From Bradyrhizobium sp. (GTDB lineage Bacteria; Pseudomonadota; Alphaproteobacteria; Rhizobiales; Xanthobacteraceae), in contig JAICIT010000103.1 of the NCBI GenBank assembly GCA_025960445.1, forward strand, positions 1-7,729: DNA of 7,729 bases. Reading direction: 5' to 3'. Numbering within the stretch: the stretch's first letter is position 1; each line of letters begins with the position of its first letter. Shown one piece after another: positions 7,307 through 7,729 of this stretch. The notes beneath the pieces are model-generated. The model was not told the origin of the DNA. It searched no databases and saw only the letters and a list, made by a program, of their open reading frames with translations. Position numbers and translations under genes: made by a program.

Positions 7307-7325
7307 ATCCCATCGCGTTTGGGAT
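7307..7325. repeat. Inverted repeat, possible operator between divergent genes
   Basis: ATCCCA (7307-7312) and TGGGAT (7320-7325) are a perfect 6-bp inverted repeat with a 7-base spacer. The centre-to-centre distance of 13 bases is in the range used by dimeric repressors. It lies 96 bases upstream of the cyclase start and 139 bases upstream of the cysK start. No regulator gene is adjacent to identify it. Confidence 0.35.
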
Positions 7326-7381
7326 GCTTCGCAACGACACTGGCGCCATTCGGAGCTCGGCGATTGCAATTTGCGGCCCGC

Positions 7382-7408
7382 TTGCCGAGCACTGGTAATC
7401 GGGATAAT
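7382..7408 (+). promoter_or_regulatory. Candidate cysK promoter
   Basis: GATAAT (7403-7408) is a good -10 hexamer. TTGCCG (7382-7387) lies 15 bases upstream, which is short of the preferred 17. Transcription would begin near 7415 and leave a leader of about 50 bases before the cysK ATG. Confidence 0.35.
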
Positions 7409-7463
7409 TTTTCAAAATCGACGGGCTATGTGTCTCGAGAAAACGAAACATTGGAGGGGCGGC

Positions 7464-7729
7464 ATGGGACGAATTTTCCAAAACATCGTCGAGACCGTTG
7501 GCAACACGCCTGTGGTGCGCATCAATCGTCTGGCGCCGACCGGAGTAAACCTGTTCGTCAAGATCGAAGCCTTCAACCCTCTTGGTTCTGTGAAAGATCG
7601 ATTGGCGCTTGGTGTGATCGAGGCCGCCGAGAAATCGGGAGAACTCAAGCCCGGACAGACGGTCATTGAGGCCACAAGCGGAAATACCGGAATTGGTCTT
7701 GCGATGGTTTGCGCGGCCAAGGGATATCC
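7464..7729 (+). CDS. cysK: Cysteine synthase A (O-acetylserine sulfhydrylase), 5' part only
   Basis: CysK is a cytosolic PLP enzyme that makes cysteine from O-acetylserine and sulfide. The visible 88 residues carry the diagnostic N-terminal features: [16 protein letters not shown] at 8-23, [17 protein letters not shown] at 33-49 with K44 as the PLP-binding lysine, and the substrate-carboxylate loop [11 protein letters not shown] at 71-81. The ATG at 7464 has a strong ribosome site, GGAGG at 7453-7457, six bases upstream. The window ends inside codon 89; full-length homologs are a little over 300 residues. It is divergent from the cyclase gene. CysM or a cystathionine beta-synthase N-terminal domain share the fold, but the N-terminus fits CysK better. 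The choice between CysK and its paralogs needs the rest of the gene. Confidence 0.93.
   Translation, partial: MGRIFQNIVETVGNTPVVRINRLAPTGVNLFVKIEAFNPLGSVKDRLALGVIEAAEKSGELKPGQTVIEATSGNTGIGLAMVCAAKGY

Larger units (their letters stand above)
7212..7463. other. Divergent intergenic region between cyclase and cysK
   Basis: This 252-base spacer must carry the promoters of both genes. It contains two short inverted repeats (7230-7243 and 7307-7325), a candidate cysK promoter (7382-7408) and an ATTGCAAT palindrome near 7363-7370. No ORF in it has a convincing ribosome site. Confidence 0.5.

Noticed and set aside
7412..7720. 102-codon minus-strand frame opposite cysK
   Set aside because: cysK on the plus strand has a strong ribosome site and diagnostic motifs, so this frame is a shadow.

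Overview
The window looks like chromosomal DNA from an alphaproteobacterium of the Bradyrhizobium/Rhodopseudomonas group. The core genes are GC-rich (39 of 60 bases in a hand-counted stretch of alaS at 3601-3660). Other pointers are a tandem glycine riboswitch in front of gcvT, a cyclase-TolB-like-TPR protein of a type that is multicopy in rhizobia, and an intergenic palindromic repeat that I recognise from that group. The genus call rests on recalled family resemblance and was not checked by a search.

Layout from left to right. Positions 1-1090 (minus strand) hold most of gcvT, the aminomethyltransferase of the glycine cleavage system, whose 3' end lies outside the window. Its 5' leader (about 1091-1317) is a two-aptamer glycine riboswitch with a plausible promoter just upstream. 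Divergent from it, 1564-4245 encodes a complete alanyl-tRNA synthetase (alaS). The 217 bases after alaS hold palindromic repeat material, including a perfect 15-bp inverted repeat.

Next come three genes on the minus strand. 7211-5430 is a 593-residue cytosolic class III adenylate cyclase with a TolB-like middle domain and C-terminal TPRs. It is followed, after a 262-base gap, by a small putative lipoprotein (5167-4823) and a small exported protein (4774-4463). The last two are 48 bases apart, both have good ribosome-binding sites, and they sit in DNA of clearly lower GC (about 50% over 4741-4980 by hand count). Divergent from the cyclase, cysK (O-acetylserine sulfhydrylase) begins at 7464 and runs off the right edge.

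Most of the window is housekeeping metabolism: glycine/one-carbon metabolism under riboswitch control, tRNA charging and cysteine synthesis. The accessory part is 4246-5430, a repeat-flanked, lower-GC patch with two unrecognised exported proteins downstream of a signalling cyclase. I see no mobile element, CRISPR array, tRNA or rRNA gene, and no convincing new multi-gene system. The two small exported proteins are the least explained genes.
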